Translations under genes and position numbers: made by a program | Source of the DNA: Staphylococcus xylosus | Lineage (GTDB): Bacteria > Bacillota > Bacilli > Staphylococcales > Staphylococcaceae | NCBI RefSeq assembly: GCF_002732165.1 | Contig: NZ_MRZO01000003.1 | Location: forward strand, 186,001-250,000 | Length of the DNA: 64,000 nt | Direction of reading: 5' to 3' | The notes under the pieces: generated by a model | Told to the model about the DNA's origin: nothing | What the model saw: the letters and a program-made list of their open reading frames with translations, nothing else | Database searches by the model: none | In this document: positions 8,383 to 18,085 of the stretch, piece by piece | Layout: each line of letters begins with the position of its first letter | How positions within the stretch are numbered: position 1 is the stretch's first letter

Positions 8383-9552
8383 TTAATTTAAGGTATTATA
8401 ATTACGGATATGATCGTTAATGCTTTCAAGATAGAAAATTGCATTTTCTTCATTTTCTAATTCAGTTTCGTGATCAAATTCTAAATTATCAAAACGGTTG
8501 AAGAAAGTTTCATATGTTTCAACTGAGATTTCTGTACGGTTGTTTAGTAAATCTTTATGTCCTTGAATATCGAGCGCATCTTGGTAACCTTCAACAACTT
8601 TACCGCTAAAGAATTCTCCAACAGATCCAGAACCATAACTGAATAAACCAATTGTGTCATTAGCAGCTAAATCATGCGTTTCTAATAATGAGATTAAACT
8701 CAAATATAGAGAACCTGTATAGATGTTACCTACATAACGATTATAATAAGTAGCTGCATCATAACCAGTAGTTAGACGCGTTTTAGTTTCTTCATCTATG
8801 TCATCTGTTAAAATTGAATCAAGTGCTTTTTTGCCCATTTTAGTAAATGGTACATGGAAGCATAAAGAGCTGAAATCAGCTAGTGATTTATTGTAACGAC
8901 GTGCATATTCTTGCCAACTTTCTTGGAATGAATGGATGTACGCATCTTTTGATAACGCACCATCTACAAGTGGATAAGGTTGGCCACTTGGACGCCAAAA
9001 ATCATATACGTCTTCAGTGAAAGCAACTGCGTCGTCATTTAGTTCAAGAATACGTGGGTTTTGTGATATCATCATAGCAACTGCACCTGCACCTTGTGTA
9101 GGCTCGCCACCAGAATTCAAACCATAACGCGCAGTATCACTTGCGATGACAAGTACTTTCTCATCCGGACGTTGCGCTAAATAATCTTTAGCTAATTGGA
9201 TAGCTGGTGTTGCAGCATAGCAAGCTTCTTTCATTTCAATACAACGTGCAAATGGTTGAATACCTAACAAATTATGTATCTGCACTGCTGAAGCTTTTGC
9301 TGAATCTATTGCAGATTCAGTTGCAACAATAACCATACTGATTTGTTTTTTATCTTCTTCTGTCACGATGGCTTTTGCAGCATTAGCACCCATCGTAACA
9401 ATATCTTGACTCATAGGACTTACTGACATCTCAGTTTGCCCGATGCCTAATAAGAACTTGTTTGGGTCCACTTGACGTGATTCGGCAAGTTTAGCCATAT
9501 CTACATAAAATCTTGGAACATAAAAATTAATTTGATCAATACCGACTGTCAT
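8383..9552 (-). CDS. mvaS: Hydroxymethylglutaryl-CoA synthase
   Basis: A 389-residue enzyme condensing acetyl-CoA with acetoacetyl-CoA to HMG-CoA, the second step of the mevalonate route to isoprenoids (undecaprenol, menaquinone, staphyloxanthin). With the ATG at 9552 the catalytic residues fall at Glu79, Cys111 (EACYAATPA) and His233 ([10 protein letters not shown]), the known positions in the staphylococcal enzyme. A GTG at 9567 would add five residues, but it sits directly against the AAAGG site. It is divergent from the thiolase-mvaA operon, whose products supply its substrate and use its product. Confidence 0.97.
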   Translation of the reverse strand: MTVGIDQINFYVPRFYVDMAKLAESRQVDPNKFLLGIGQTEMSVSPMSQDIVTMGANAAKAIVTEEDKKQISMVIVATESAIDSAKASAVQIHNLLGIQPFARCIEMKEACYAATPAIQLAKDYLAQRPDEKVLVIASDTARYGLNSGGEPTQGAGAVAMMISQNPRILELNDDAVAFTEDVYDFWRPSGQPYPLVDGALSKDAYIHSFQESWQEYARRYNKSLADFSSLCFHVPFTKMGKKALDSILTDDIDEETKTRLTTGYDAATYYNRYVGNIYTGSLYLSLISLLETHDLAANDTIGLFSYGSGSVGEFFSGKVVEGYQDALDIQGHKDLLNNRTEISVETYETFFNRFDNLEFDHETELENEENAIFYLESINDHIRNYNTLN

Positions 9553-9655
9553 AAAGCGTATCGACACCTTTCTATATATAAATAAGCAACTGTATCATAC
9601 CAAATCATAAGCATAAAATACAATTATTTGAAAAGAGCTATAAAGGAGACTAATT

Positions 9656-10810
9656 ATGAATAAAGTAGCAATCGTAAGTGCAAAACGTACACCAATAGGA
9701 AGATTTAGAGGGAAATTAAGTAAATATTCAGCAGTTGAACTTGGAACAAAGACATTAGAAGCTGCGATGAAGGCAATTAACATAGATCCACAGAAAGTTG
9801 AGCAAGTTATCTATGGTAATGTATTACAAAGCGGCAGTGGTCAAAATCCTGCCCGTCAAATAGCAATCCATTCCGGTGTTCCAAATACAACACCAGCTAT
9901 GACCATAAATGAAGTGTGTGGCTCTGGATTAAAGTCTATTATTTTAGGAAAGCAATTAATCCAATTAGGTGAAGCTAAAGTAGTGGCTGTAGGTGGTGTA
10001 GAAAGCATGACAAATGCACCTAAGTTAGTGCTTAATGAAGGTGAATCCCCTGTAGATAGCTTTATGCACGATGGTCTTACTGACGCTTTTTTAAACGTAC
10101 CTATGGGTATTACAGCTGAAAAAATTGCAGAAAAGTACAACGTATCACGTGAAGCACAGGATTATTTTGCTAACGAATCTCAACAAAAAGCACAACAAGC
10201 GACAGAAACAGGTAAATTTAATAATGAAATCGTTCCATTAGAAGATGTAAATGGAGAAATGATGACTACGGATGAAGGTATTCGTGGAAATAGTAGTGTT
10301 GAGAAATTAAGTACATTAAAAACAATATTTAAAGAAGACGGCACGGTAACAGGCGGCAATGCGTCTAGTATTAATGATGGTGCGTCTACAATTATTTTAA
10401 TGGATGCTGACTATGCGAAACAAGAAGGCTATGAAATTTTAGCTATAGTTGGAGAGCATGCCGAAATTGGTTGTGATCCGCAGTATATGGGCTATGCGCC
10501 ATATCATGCAGTGACAAAATTATTAGATAAGACAGATAAGGTCATCGATGACTTTGACGTAGTAGAAATGACGGAAGCTTTTGCGTCACAAAGTATTCCT
10601 GTGAGAGACAATTTAAGTATATCTGAAGATAAGCTGAATTTATATGGTGGTGCGATTGCGTTAGGTCACCCTATAGGTGCAAGTGGTACACGCTTAGTTA
10701 CAACTTTAGTTAATATTTTAGCTCAAGAAGAGAAACAATCAGGCATAGCAACCGCTTGTATCGGTGGCGGTTTAGGAATTGCAATTCAAATTGAAAAGGA
10801 GAATAACTAA
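9656..10810 (+). CDS. Acetyl-CoA C-acetyltransferase (thiolase)
   Basis: A 384-residue biosynthetic thiolase that joins two acetyl-CoA to acetoacetyl-CoA, the first step of the mevalonate pathway. The acyl-carrying cysteine is in NEVCGSG (Cys88), the general-base histidine in GHPIGASGTR, and the second cysteine in ACIGGGLG near the C-terminus. The stop codon overlaps the ATG of mvaA by one base (TAATG), which implies translational coupling. The operon faces away from mvaS across an 88-base shared promoter region, so the three enzymes from acetyl-CoA to mevalonate are encoded together. Confidence 0.93.
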   Translation: MNKVAIVSAKRTPIGRFRGKLSKYSAVELGTKTLEAAMKAINIDPQKVEQVIYGNVLQSGSGQNPARQIAIHSGVPNTTPAMTINEVCGSGLKSIILGKQLIQLGEAKVVAVGGVESMTNAPKLVLNEGESPVDSFMHDGLTDAFLNVPMGITAEKIAEKYNVSREAQDYFANESQQKAQQATETGKFNNEIVPLEDVNGEMMTTDEGIRGNSSVEKLSTLKTIFKEDGTVTGGNASSINDGASTIILMDADYAKQEGYEILAIVGEHAEIGCDPQYMGYAPYHAVTKLLDKTDKVIDDFDVVEMTEAFASQSIPVRDNLSISEDKLNLYGGAIALGHPIGASGTRLVTTLVNILAQEEKQSGIATACIGGGLGIAIQIEKENN

Positions 10811-12093
10811 TGGAACCATTAGGTAAGACGTTTCGTCATTTGTCTAGAACAGAAAAGTTAGAGGAGTTAGTAATTAAAGGTTGGTTATCTGAAGAAAATA
10901 AAAATGTGTTACTCAATAATCCTTTAATTTCGGAAGAGATTGCGAATAGTCTTATAGAAAACGTCATTGGACAAGGGACATTACCTGTAGGATTATTACC
11001 TGAAATCAACGTAGATGGTAAATCATATGTTGTACCAATGATGGTAGAAGAACCTTCAGTAGTTGCAGCAGCTAGTTACGGAGCAAAGCTTGTAAATCAA
11101 ACTGGCGGCTTTAAAGTTATTGCTAGTGAACGTTTAATGATTGGTCAAATTGTGTTTGATAGTGTGACAAATACAGCAGTTTTAGAGGAGCAACTTCAAC
11201 AACTTGAAGTGCAGATGAAACGTATTGCAGATGAAGTGTATCCTTCAATAATTGAGCGTGGTGGCGGCTTTCGTAAAATAGAGATAGATACATTCCCAAA
11301 TGAAGGCTTAGTGTCATTAAAAATCTATGTAGATACTAAAGATGCAATGGGTGCAAATATGTTGAATACCATTTTAGAAGGTATCACAGCGTATTTAAAA
11401 AATGAATTGGAACATGTTGATATATTGATGAGTATTTTATCTAATCACGCTACTGCATCGGTTGTTAAAGTGCAGGGGGAAATCTCAGTTGATGCATTAT
11501 CAAAAGGCGGTCGTGATGGTAAAGATGTTGCTAAAAGAATGGAACGCGCCTCTGTATTAGCTCAAGTTGATATACATCGAGCGGCAACACATAATAAAGG
11601 TGTGATGAATGGTATTCACGCTGTAGTGCTGGCGACAGGTAATGATACTCGTGGTGCTGAAGCGACAGCACATGCATATGCAAGTAAAGATGGTCAATAT
11701 CGTGGTCTAGCTACGTGGCATTATAATGAAGAAAAACAAGTGCTTGTAGGGACAATTGAGGTGCCTATGACATTGGCTACTGTGGGTGGCGGTACAAAAG
11801 TTTTACCAATCGCAAAAGCCTCGTTAGAATTAATGAACGTTGATTCTGCACAAGAATTAGGTCATGTTGTCGCTGCCGTAGGATTAGCTCAAAATTTTGC
11901 TGCATGTCGTGCCTTAGTTTCTGAAGGTATTCAACAAGGTCATATGAGTTTACAATATAAATCATTAGCAATTGTAGTAGGTGCGCAAGGTGAAGAAATT
12001 GCTCAAGTAGCAGAACGTTTAAAAACACAAGACCGTGCCAATACAGCAGTTGCTCAACAACTCTTAGAAGAGTTAAGATTACAAAAACAATAA
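10810..12093 (+). CDS. mvaA: Hydroxymethylglutaryl-CoA reductase, class II
   Basis: A 427-residue degradative-type (class II) HMG-CoA reductase that in staphylococci works in synthesis, reducing HMG-CoA to mevalonate. Visible motifs are VEEPSVVAAAS with the catalytic glutamate near residue 81, DAMGANMLNT, the lysine-bearing THNKGVMNG and EVPMTLATVGGGT. The start codon overlaps the thiolase stop. Length and order of motifs are normal, and a strong terminator follows at 12102. Confidence 0.96.
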   Translation: MEPLGKTFRHLSRTEKLEELVIKGWLSEENKNVLLNNPLISEEIANSLIENVIGQGTLPVGLLPEINVDGKSYVVPMMVEEPSVVAAASYGAKLVNQTGGFKVIASERLMIGQIVFDSVTNTAVLEEQLQQLEVQMKRIADEVYPSIIERGGGFRKIEIDTFPNEGLVSLKIYVDTKDAMGANMLNTILEGITAYLKNELEHVDILMSILSNHATASVVKVQGEISVDALSKGGRDGKDVAKRMERASVLAQVDIHRAATHNKGVMNGIHAVVLATGNDTRGAEATAHAYASKDGQYRGLATWHYNEEKQVLVGTIEVPMTLATVGGGTKVLPIAKASLELMNVDSAQELGHVVAAVGLAQNFAACRALVSEGIQQGHMSLQYKSLAIVVGAQGEEIAQVAERLKTQDRANTAVAQQLLEELRLQKQ

Positions 12094-12101
12094 CATAAAC
12101 T

Positions 12102-12140
12102 AATCCCTAAATGAATTCTCCAATACATTTAGGGGTTTTT
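12102..12140 (+). terminator. Rho-independent terminator of thiolase-mvaA operon
   Basis: AATCCCTAAATG pairs with CATTTAGGGGTT, followed by a T-run, 10 bases after the mvaA stop. Confidence 0.85.
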
Positions 12141-12244
12141 ATATAAATAAAATAGATAGTGATTTTTAAAGGGATTGATTTATTTGAAACTATGGTTGCC
12201 ATATAATTAAAATATAAAGAAAGTGAAGAAAGGGGAAATGATTA

Positions 12245-13219
12245 ATGGAAAATAAAAAATTACCTGCCTTATCATATACGAGAAATGCTAAAAGTGAGGT
12301 GCCCATTCTTGCTCATGAACAAGGCCTACAAACCATTACGGCTGAACCATGGTTAGAGATTTCTGATAAGGGATTACAACTTGAAGGACTTTGCTTCGAT
12401 AGAAATGGAGACTTAGTACTTTGCGAAGTCTTTGGGGGAACTATTTTTCATGTATCCTTACCTGACAAAAAAATCACACAATTATTAAAGTCACATAAAG
12501 ATAACCCAGCAGCCGTTAAAATACATAAAGATGGACGATTATTTGTATGTTATTTAGGTGATTTTGATAGTTCGGGTGGTATTTACGCTGTTGATGGAAG
12601 CGGCAATAAAATTCAGGAAATTGTATCAGATATTGAAACAGAATATTGTGTGGACGATTTAGTGTTTGATAGTAAAGGTGGGTTTTACTTTACGGATTTT
12701 AGAGGTTATTCGACAAATCCTAAAGGGGGAGTATATTATGTCTCACCTGACTTTAAGTCCATCACTCCTGTGATACAAAATATTGCAGTTGCGAATGGTG
12801 TTGCGCTTAGCACTGACGAAAAAATACTTTGGGTAACTGAAACGAATGCAAATCGATTACATCGTATAGAATTATTAGAAGACGGTGTTACGATTGCGCC
12901 CTTTGGAGCTTCTATTCCTTATTATTTCACAGGGCATGAAGGGCCAGATTCTTGTTGTATAGATAGTGATGATAATTTATATGTTGCTATGTATGGTCAA
13001 GGAAGAGTATTAGTTTTTAATAAGAAAGGATATCCAATAGGTCAAATTTTGATACCTGGTCGTGATTCGGGTCATATGTTGAGATCAACACATCCAGCAT
13101 TTATACCAGGAACAGATCAATTGATTATTTGTTCAAATGATATTGAAAATGATGGCGGTTCTTGGATTTATACCGTAAAAGGTTTTGCTAAAGGACACCA
13201 AAGTTATCAATTTCAATAA
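12245..13219 (+). CDS. drp35: Lactonase Drp35
   Basis: A 324-residue calcium-dependent lactonase with the six-bladed propeller fold of the SMP-30/gluconolactonase family. In S. aureus Drp35 is cytosolic and induced by cell-wall antibiotics and detergents. Segments such as [42 protein letters not shown] and [11 protein letters not shown] match that protein closely. The ATG follows an AAAGGGG ribosome site. Single gene ended by a strong terminator. No promoter of clear sigma-A quality was found in the 105-base upstream region. Confidence 0.94.
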   Translation: MENKKLPALSYTRNAKSEVPILAHEQGLQTITAEPWLEISDKGLQLEGLCFDRNGDLVLCEVFGGTIFHVSLPDKKITQLLKSHKDNPAAVKIHKDGRLFVCYLGDFDSSGGIYAVDGSGNKIQEIVSDIETEYCVDDLVFDSKGGFYFTDFRGYSTNPKGGVYYVSPDFKSITPVIQNIAVANGVALSTDEKILWVTETNANRLHRIELLEDGVTIAPFGASIPYYFTGHEGPDSCCIDSDDNLYVAMYGQGRVLVFNKKGYPIGQILIPGRDSGHMLRSTHPAFIPGTDQLIICSNDIENDGGSWIYTVKGFAKGHQSYQFQ

Positions 13220-13227
13220 AGTAAAAA

Positions 13228-13270
13228 GAAACGTTAATTTGCAACGAAAAGCTGCAAATTAACGTTTTTT
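13228..13270 (+). terminator. Rho-independent terminator of drp35
   Basis: A perfect 15-bp stem (AAACGTTAATTTGCA and its complement) with a 9-base loop and a run of seven T. Confidence 0.9.
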
Positions 13271-13319
13271 TAGAATCAAAGAGTTATTAACTGCTTAGAA
13301 AACTATCTTACGCAGCTTC

Positions 13320-13751
13320 CTAATAGATATAGTTATATTTGGCAGCTGCTGATTTACTTAATATTCTTGTGCCATATGCTAGAGGACGATTGTAATTATA
13401 TTCGGATACTTTGATACTACCATTTTTATAAACAGTTTCTACATAAGCAACATGGCCATATGTGCCAACAGTTGATTGCATTACCGCTCGTTTCGCCGGT
13501 ACTCTACCTACACGATAGCCACTATTTTTTGCTTTGTAATACCAATTTTTAGCATTTCCCCAACTATTGGGTACAGGTTTACCCACGCTCGCTCTTTTAT
13601 TAAATACATACCATGTACATTGATTTTTACTATAATAATTAACTGCTGCATTAGCAGTTTGATTTTCATGTGTTGTTTGAACAGTTGTTGTCCCAGTTAT
13701 AAGTATCGTAGTCGCAATAAGTGTGTTTGTTGTTATCTTTTTAATATTCAT
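13320..13751 (-). CDS. Secreted CHAP-domain protein (SsaA-like)
   Basis: A 143-residue secreted protein. Residues 1-35 form a signal peptide ending at an AxA site (TANAA). The rest is a CHAP amidase/endopeptidase domain: catalytic cysteine in NQCTWYVF, histidine in YGHVAYVE and the polar residue in VSEYNY. Staphylococcal SsaA-type proteins of this form cleave peptidoglycan peptides during wall growth. There are no LysM or SH3b repeats, so it is one of the minimal family members. It is convergent with drp35. The 288 bases upstream hold no recognised element. Confidence 0.9.
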   Translation of the reverse strand: MNIKKITTNTLIATTILITGTTTVQTTHENQTANAAVNYYSKNQCTWYVFNKRASVGKPVPNSWGNAKNWYYKAKNSGYRVGRVPAKRAVMQSTVGTYGHVAYVETVYKNGSIKVSEYNYNRPLAYGTRILSKSAAAKYNYIY

Positions 13752-14039
13752 ACATTACTCCAGACATTTTTAAAAATTATATATTTATCATAAGTAGATA
13801 GAGTAAAAAGTACAATAAGATAAACTATTATTACAAATAACTTTAATATATTTGAAATATATGCCACGCAATTGTAATTTTGCTAAAAAACACTTAAAGA
13901 AAAACTATAACAGATGTTTTTTTAATGATAATAAATGTAATTTATTGAATATAAAAATTAAAATTAAACATAAATTTAAATAATAAAGGAAGTATTGAAA
14001 GTGTTTCTCAACTTGAGTATGATTTAACTAACAAAGGAG

Positions 14040-15515
14040 GTGGCTATTATTTTTAGTAGAAACACTAAAAACAATAGTAGTAAGCACAAGGTGAAAAAGC
14101 CATTAGGTTTTGTTTCGGCGATTGTTACGTTAGTGACAATGATTGCAGCAATGCTTTTTACAGTTGCAGTACTAGAAAAGGAACCGCATATTCCTTTATT
14201 AATAGGAACAGCTGTAGCGATACTAATTACAATGTTACACGGTTACGAGTTTAGTGAAGTTGAAGAAATGATGTATAAGGGGATTCGTCATGCTTTGCCA
14301 GCAATCGTAATCATCATACTTGTAGGATTAGTAATAGGATCATGGATAGGCAGCGGTGTAGTCGCAACGATGATTTACTATGGATTACAACTGATAGACC
14401 CAAGATACTTTTTAGCAGTTGTTATTATCTTATGTGGCATCGTAGCTTTAGCTATAGGTAGTAGTTGGTCGACGATGGCGACTGTGGGGGTTGCCTCGAT
14501 GGGTATTGGCATTAGTATGGGTATATCACCCGGTATCGTTGCTGGTGCAGTGATTTGTGGGTCATACTTTGGTGATAAGATGAGCCCGCTATCGGACACT
14601 ACGAACTTAGCTTCTGGATTAACTGGTGTTGACTTGTTTGAGCATATAAAACATATGTTTTATACGACAATCCCAGCATTAGTTATTTCATTAATTGCTT
14701 TTTTCTTTATAGGGCAACGCTTTGGTGGAAGAAATTTTGATGCAAAAAACATAAATGACATTCTTGCAACGATGCAAGATAACTTTTTAATTACACCATG
14801 GCTATTGCTTATACCAATTATTGTAATTGCACTTGTTGTAGTAAAAGTTCCTGCGATTCCAGCAATTTGTGTAGGGATCATATTAGGATTTTTTGCTCAG
14901 ATATTTTTACAAGGTGGTTCTATTACAGAAGCACTTACAGCTCTGCAAACAGGCTATACAATTGAGTCAGGCAATAAATTGGTAGATGAACTATTCAATC
15001 GAGGTGGATTGGAGTCAATGTTCTACACAATATCACTGACACTTGTTGCAATGACCTTTGGGGGTGTCCTAGAATATTCAGGTATGCTCACAGCGTTAAT
15101 TGCTGTTATTTTAAAAGTGGCTAAATCTACGGGATCATTGATTGCATCCGTTATTATATCGTGTATTGGCACAAACTTTACTTGTTCTGAACAATATATT
15201 TCCATTATTGTGCCATCGCGCATGTACATAAATACGTTTAAAGATAAGAAACTGCATCCGAAAAATCTATCTAGAGCGCTAGAAGATGGTGGAACATTGA
15301 CGTCTGTGTTTGTACCTTGGAATACATGTGGTGTCTTTATTGCATCAACTTTAGGCGTTTCAGTGGTAGAATATGCGCCGTTTGCTATTTTAAATTATAC
15401 TGTACCAATCATTTCGATTATATTTGGTTATATTGGTTTTAAAATTATTGGTTTAGATGAATCAGAGAGTGAACAAGCAGACCAATCTCAAAAAAATGAT
15501 ACAAATTTAGCATAG
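14040..15515 (+). CDS. nhaC: NhaC-type Na+/H+ antiporter
   Basis: A 491-residue polytopic membrane protein with about 12 helices, of the NhaC family of sodium/proton antiporters (some members exchange malate and lactate). Conserved pieces include GSSWSTMATVG, GDKMSPLSDTTNLAS and FTCSEQYISI. The start is uncertain. The only standard upstream initiator in frame is GTG 14040, which is the last base of a perfect AAAGGAGG ribosome site and thus cannot be well spaced. The in-frame codons at the ideal distance are ATT at 14046 and 14049, so a rare AUU start is possible. A GTG at 14094 is another option but lacks a ribosome site. Confidence 0.88.
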   Translation: MAIIFSRNTKNNSSKHKVKKPLGFVSAIVTLVTMIAAMLFTVAVLEKEPHIPLLIGTAVAILITMLHGYEFSEVEEMMYKGIRHALPAIVIIILVGLVIGSWIGSGVVATMIYYGLQLIDPRYFLAVVIILCGIVALAIGSSWSTMATVGVASMGIGISMGISPGIVAGAVICGSYFGDKMSPLSDTTNLASGLTGVDLFEHIKHMFYTTIPALVISLIAFFFIGQRFGGRNFDAKNINDILATMQDNFLITPWLLLIPIIVIALVVVKVPAIPAICVGIILGFFAQIFLQGGSITEALTALQTGYTIESGNKLVDELFNRGGLESMFYTISLTLVAMTFGGVLEYSGMLTALIAVILKVAKSTGSLIASVIISCIGTNFTCSEQYISIIVPSRMYINTFKDKKLHPKNLSRALEDGGTLTSVFVPWNTCGVFIASTLGVSVVEYAPFAILNYTVPIISIIFGYIGFKIIGLDESESEQADQSQKNDTNLA

Positions 15516-15548
15516 TGCATAAATATAATAGCTGTAATTATTATGAAG

Positions 15549-15584
15549 GAGTGGGACATCATAGGTGTTCCGCTCTGATTTTTA
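15549..15584 (+). terminator. Terminator of nhaC
   Basis: GAGTGGGACA pairs with TGTTCCGCTC (with two G-U pairs), followed by a T-rich tail. Confidence 0.75.
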
Positions 15585-15688
15585 TACGATAAGTTTTTGA
15601 ATGACTATATAAAGTATGTGATTGAATTATTAGAAATTCTACGTATACTGAACAGTATTAAATATGTTTCAAGTAGAGGTGTAAACAT

Positions 15689-16564
15689 ATGGATATTAAA
15701 CATATGAAATATTTTGTCGAAGTCGTAGATCAAAAAGGAATGACTAACGCTTCAAAATCACTATATATTGCTCAACCTACAATTAGCAAAGCAATAAAAG
15801 ACTTAGAAAAAGAACTTAATATGACTTTTTTCGATCGGAGTAAGAGACAACTCGTATTAACTGATGCTGGAAAAGTATTTTACAAAAAATGTAAGGAAAT
15901 TTTGACTTTATATAAAGATTTACCAAAAGAAATTAATAGCTTGTTGGGACTAGAAACAGGTCATATAAGTATTGGCTTATCAGCAGTAATGAACATGAAT
16001 AAGTTTATACATATCTTAGGTGAGTTTCATCAAGAATACCCAAACGTGACCTACAATCTTGTTGAAAAAGGTGGGAAAATGATTGAGACACAATTAATCA
16101 ATGATGAAATTGATATAGGTATTACAACGATACCCGTAGACCAAGATATTTTTCACTCTATACCACTGTATCAAGAAGACTTGAAATTAGTAGTAAATAA
16201 AGAACATAGATTAGCGGATAGAGAACAGATTAATATGGCTATGTTAAAGGATGAAGATTTTATCTTATTTAATGAGGACTTTTATCTAAATGATAAAATT
16301 ATTGAAGCGGCAAAAAACGCTGGTTATGTACCGAAAACGATATCTAAAATTTCGCAGTGGAATTTTATAGAGAATTTATTAAGTGCACACTTAGGCGTAA
16401 GTATATTACCGGAAAATATTGTGAATTTATTAGATGGTAGCTTTAAAAACATAACAATTGATGATCCGAGTATGCGTTGGGAATTGGGAGTTATTTGGAA
16501 GCGAGATAAATATCTTAGCCACGCAACAAGAAAATGGATTGAATTTATGAAAGAACGTTTATAG
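15689..16564 (+). CDS. cidR: LysR-type regulator of the cid operon
   Basis: A 291-residue LysR family activator. The N-terminal winged helix-turn-helix (NASKSLYIAQPTISKAIKDL, residues 20-39) is followed by a substrate-binding domain. In S. aureus CidR responds to acetate and overflow metabolism and activates cidABC and the acetoin operon. It lies immediately upstream of cidA in the same direction, as in S. aureus, with an intervening terminator. The start ATG has a TAGAGGTG ribosome site. Confidence 0.9.
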   Translation: MDIKHMKYFVEVVDQKGMTNASKSLYIAQPTISKAIKDLEKELNMTFFDRSKRQLVLTDAGKVFYKKCKEILTLYKDLPKEINSLLGLETGHISIGLSAVMNMNKFIHILGEFHQEYPNVTYNLVEKGGKMIETQLINDEIDIGITTIPVDQDIFHSIPLYQEDLKLVVNKEHRLADREQINMAMLKDEDFILFNEDFYLNDKIIEAAKNAGYVPKTISKISQWNFIENLLSAHLGVSILPENIVNLLDGSFKNITIDDPSMRWELGVIWKRDKYLSHATRKWIEFMKERL

Positions 16565-16923
16565 AAATGAGTTGTAAAGTGCCACATTACTTTTAAGAAA
16601 GCTTTATTTAAAAAAGTTGTTCATAGCAAGTGGGTCGGCGAAACACTTTTGTACATTGTGTTTTCGTTGTCCCGCTCTTTTTTTATTTTGAAAAATAATC
16701 AAGCAAGTAAAAAAATAAGCGCGCATTAGCATATTTCCAGTTTTTGTTAAAATTTATTAATATGGAATAGTTATAGATAAATATAATTGAATAAACCGCT
16801 TTCATTCATAAAAGTAATAAGTCATATTAAAAATCAATATTTTTATTATATGATCAGGGGACTTATAATAAGAGATGTAATCAATAAAGTTTAAAATAAT
16901 AATGCAATAAAGGATGATGAATA
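16565..16923 (+). promoter_or_regulatory. cidR-cidA spacer with terminator and cidA promoter region
   Basis: The first part holds the cidR terminator (16629-16684). The second part must carry the CidR-regulated cidA promoter. A TATAAT box at 16864-16869 is the best -10 candidate, but no good -35 lies 17 bases upstream, which fits an activator-dependent promoter. I could not define the LysR binding site. Confidence 0.4.
16629..16684 (+). terminator. Terminator of cidR
   Basis: AGTGGG pairs with CCCGCT and an inner stem CGAAACAC pairs with GTGTTTTCG; a long T-run follows. Confidence 0.8.
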
Positions 16924-17310
16924 TTGCAAATATCAAAAAAGGTATCAAAAATTTTACTGCAAGTATTATTAATTATGGGAATCACTTATATAGGCAATGT
17001 AATTCAGAGCGTATTGCATATACCAATCGCAGGTAGCATTGTAGGATTACTTGTGTTTTTCCTCTTATTACAGTTTAAAGTAATTCCGTCAAAATGGGTC
17101 AGTGAAGGCTCTAACTTTTTCCTTACAACGATGGTGTTTTTCTTTGTACCGTCAGTGGTTGGTGTTATGGATGTCGTTTCTGATATTAACTTGAATTTTA
17201 TCCTATTCTTTTCAATGGTTATTTTAGGAACATGTTGTGTCGCATTAATTTCTGGTTTTATAGCTGAGAAAATGGTTAAAACTGCGCGATACGGGAATGG
17301 ACAAAATTAG
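16924..17310 (+). CDS. cidA: Holin-like protein CidA
   Basis: A 128-residue membrane protein with four hydrophobic helices, of the CidA/LrgA family. In S. aureus CidA is holin-like and promotes murein hydrolase activity, autolysis and DNA release in biofilms. [19 protein letters not shown] and [11 protein letters not shown] are characteristic. The start is a TTG at 16924 with an AAAGGA site nine bases away; upstream in frame is a stop at 16918, so no ATG is possible. The stop codon directly abuts cidB. Confidence 0.93.
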   Translation: MQISKKVSKILLQVLLIMGITYIGNVIQSVLHIPIAGSIVGLLVFFLLLQFKVIPSKWVSEGSNFFLTTMVFFFVPSVVGVMDVVSDINLNFILFFSMVILGTCCVALISGFIAEKMVKTARYGNGQN

Positions 17311-17997
17311 ATGATGTTTTTAAAAGGCTTTTTAATGATTGCTTTGACACTAGCAATGTTTATAGGTGCCAAAAAATTACAGTTAAAATATAAAACACCA
17401 TTTTTAAACCCGGCATTAATATCGTCTATAGGAATTATTATTGTACTTCTATTATTTAAAGAAGATTATCAAGATTATATGACTGGCGGAAAATGGATTC
17501 ATTATTTATTGAATTGCACTGTTGTTTGTTTAGCATTTCCACTATATCAAAATCGCCATAAAATACTACAAAATGCGAGTATTATTTTTAGTAGTGTGCT
17601 GACAGCAGTGATGTTAAATTTCATATTTGTGTATAGTATATTGAAAATTTTAGGATACTCAAAAGAAGTAATCGCAACAATGTTACCAAGATCAATGACT
17701 GCTGCGGTAGGCATAGAAGTATCACATCAGCTAGGTGGTATTGATACTATTACAGTTATGTTTATTGTAACTACTGGTTTGATTGGTAGTATTTTAGGTT
17801 CATATTTATTGAGATTAGGTAGATTTAAAACTTCAATTGCGAAAGGTTTGACATATGGAAATGCTTCACATGCTTTTGGTACAGCGCAAGCATTAGAGAT
17901 AGATTTAGAATCTGGTGCATTTAGTTCTATTGGAATGATACTAACAGCAGTTCTAAGTTCAATCATCTTACCTATTCTGATCCTTTTCTTATACTAA
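17311..17997 (+). CDS. cidB: CidB membrane protein
   Basis: A 228-residue LrgB-family membrane protein with several helices, which works with CidA in the holin-like programmed lysis system. The conserved [18 protein letters not shown] and [14 protein letters not shown] are present. The ATG begins at the base after the cidA stop, so translation is coupled. Membrane topology and length are normal for the family. Confidence 0.94.
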   Translation: MMFLKGFLMIALTLAMFIGAKKLQLKYKTPFLNPALISSIGIIIVLLLFKEDYQDYMTGGKWIHYLLNCTVVCLAFPLYQNRHKILQNASIIFSSVLTAVMLNFIFVYSILKILGYSKEVIATMLPRSMTAAVGIEVSHQLGGIDTITVMFIVTTGLIGSILGSYLLRLGRFKTSIAKGLTYGNASHAFGTAQALEIDLESGAFSSIGMILTAVLSSIILPILILFLY

Positions 17998-18085
17998 AAT
18001 GATTACTGTTTAGTGATAATAGATTGCGAAGTTAATTAAAAAATATGGGGAAACAACTTGAATATTGAAAGGAGCTATTTTGATA

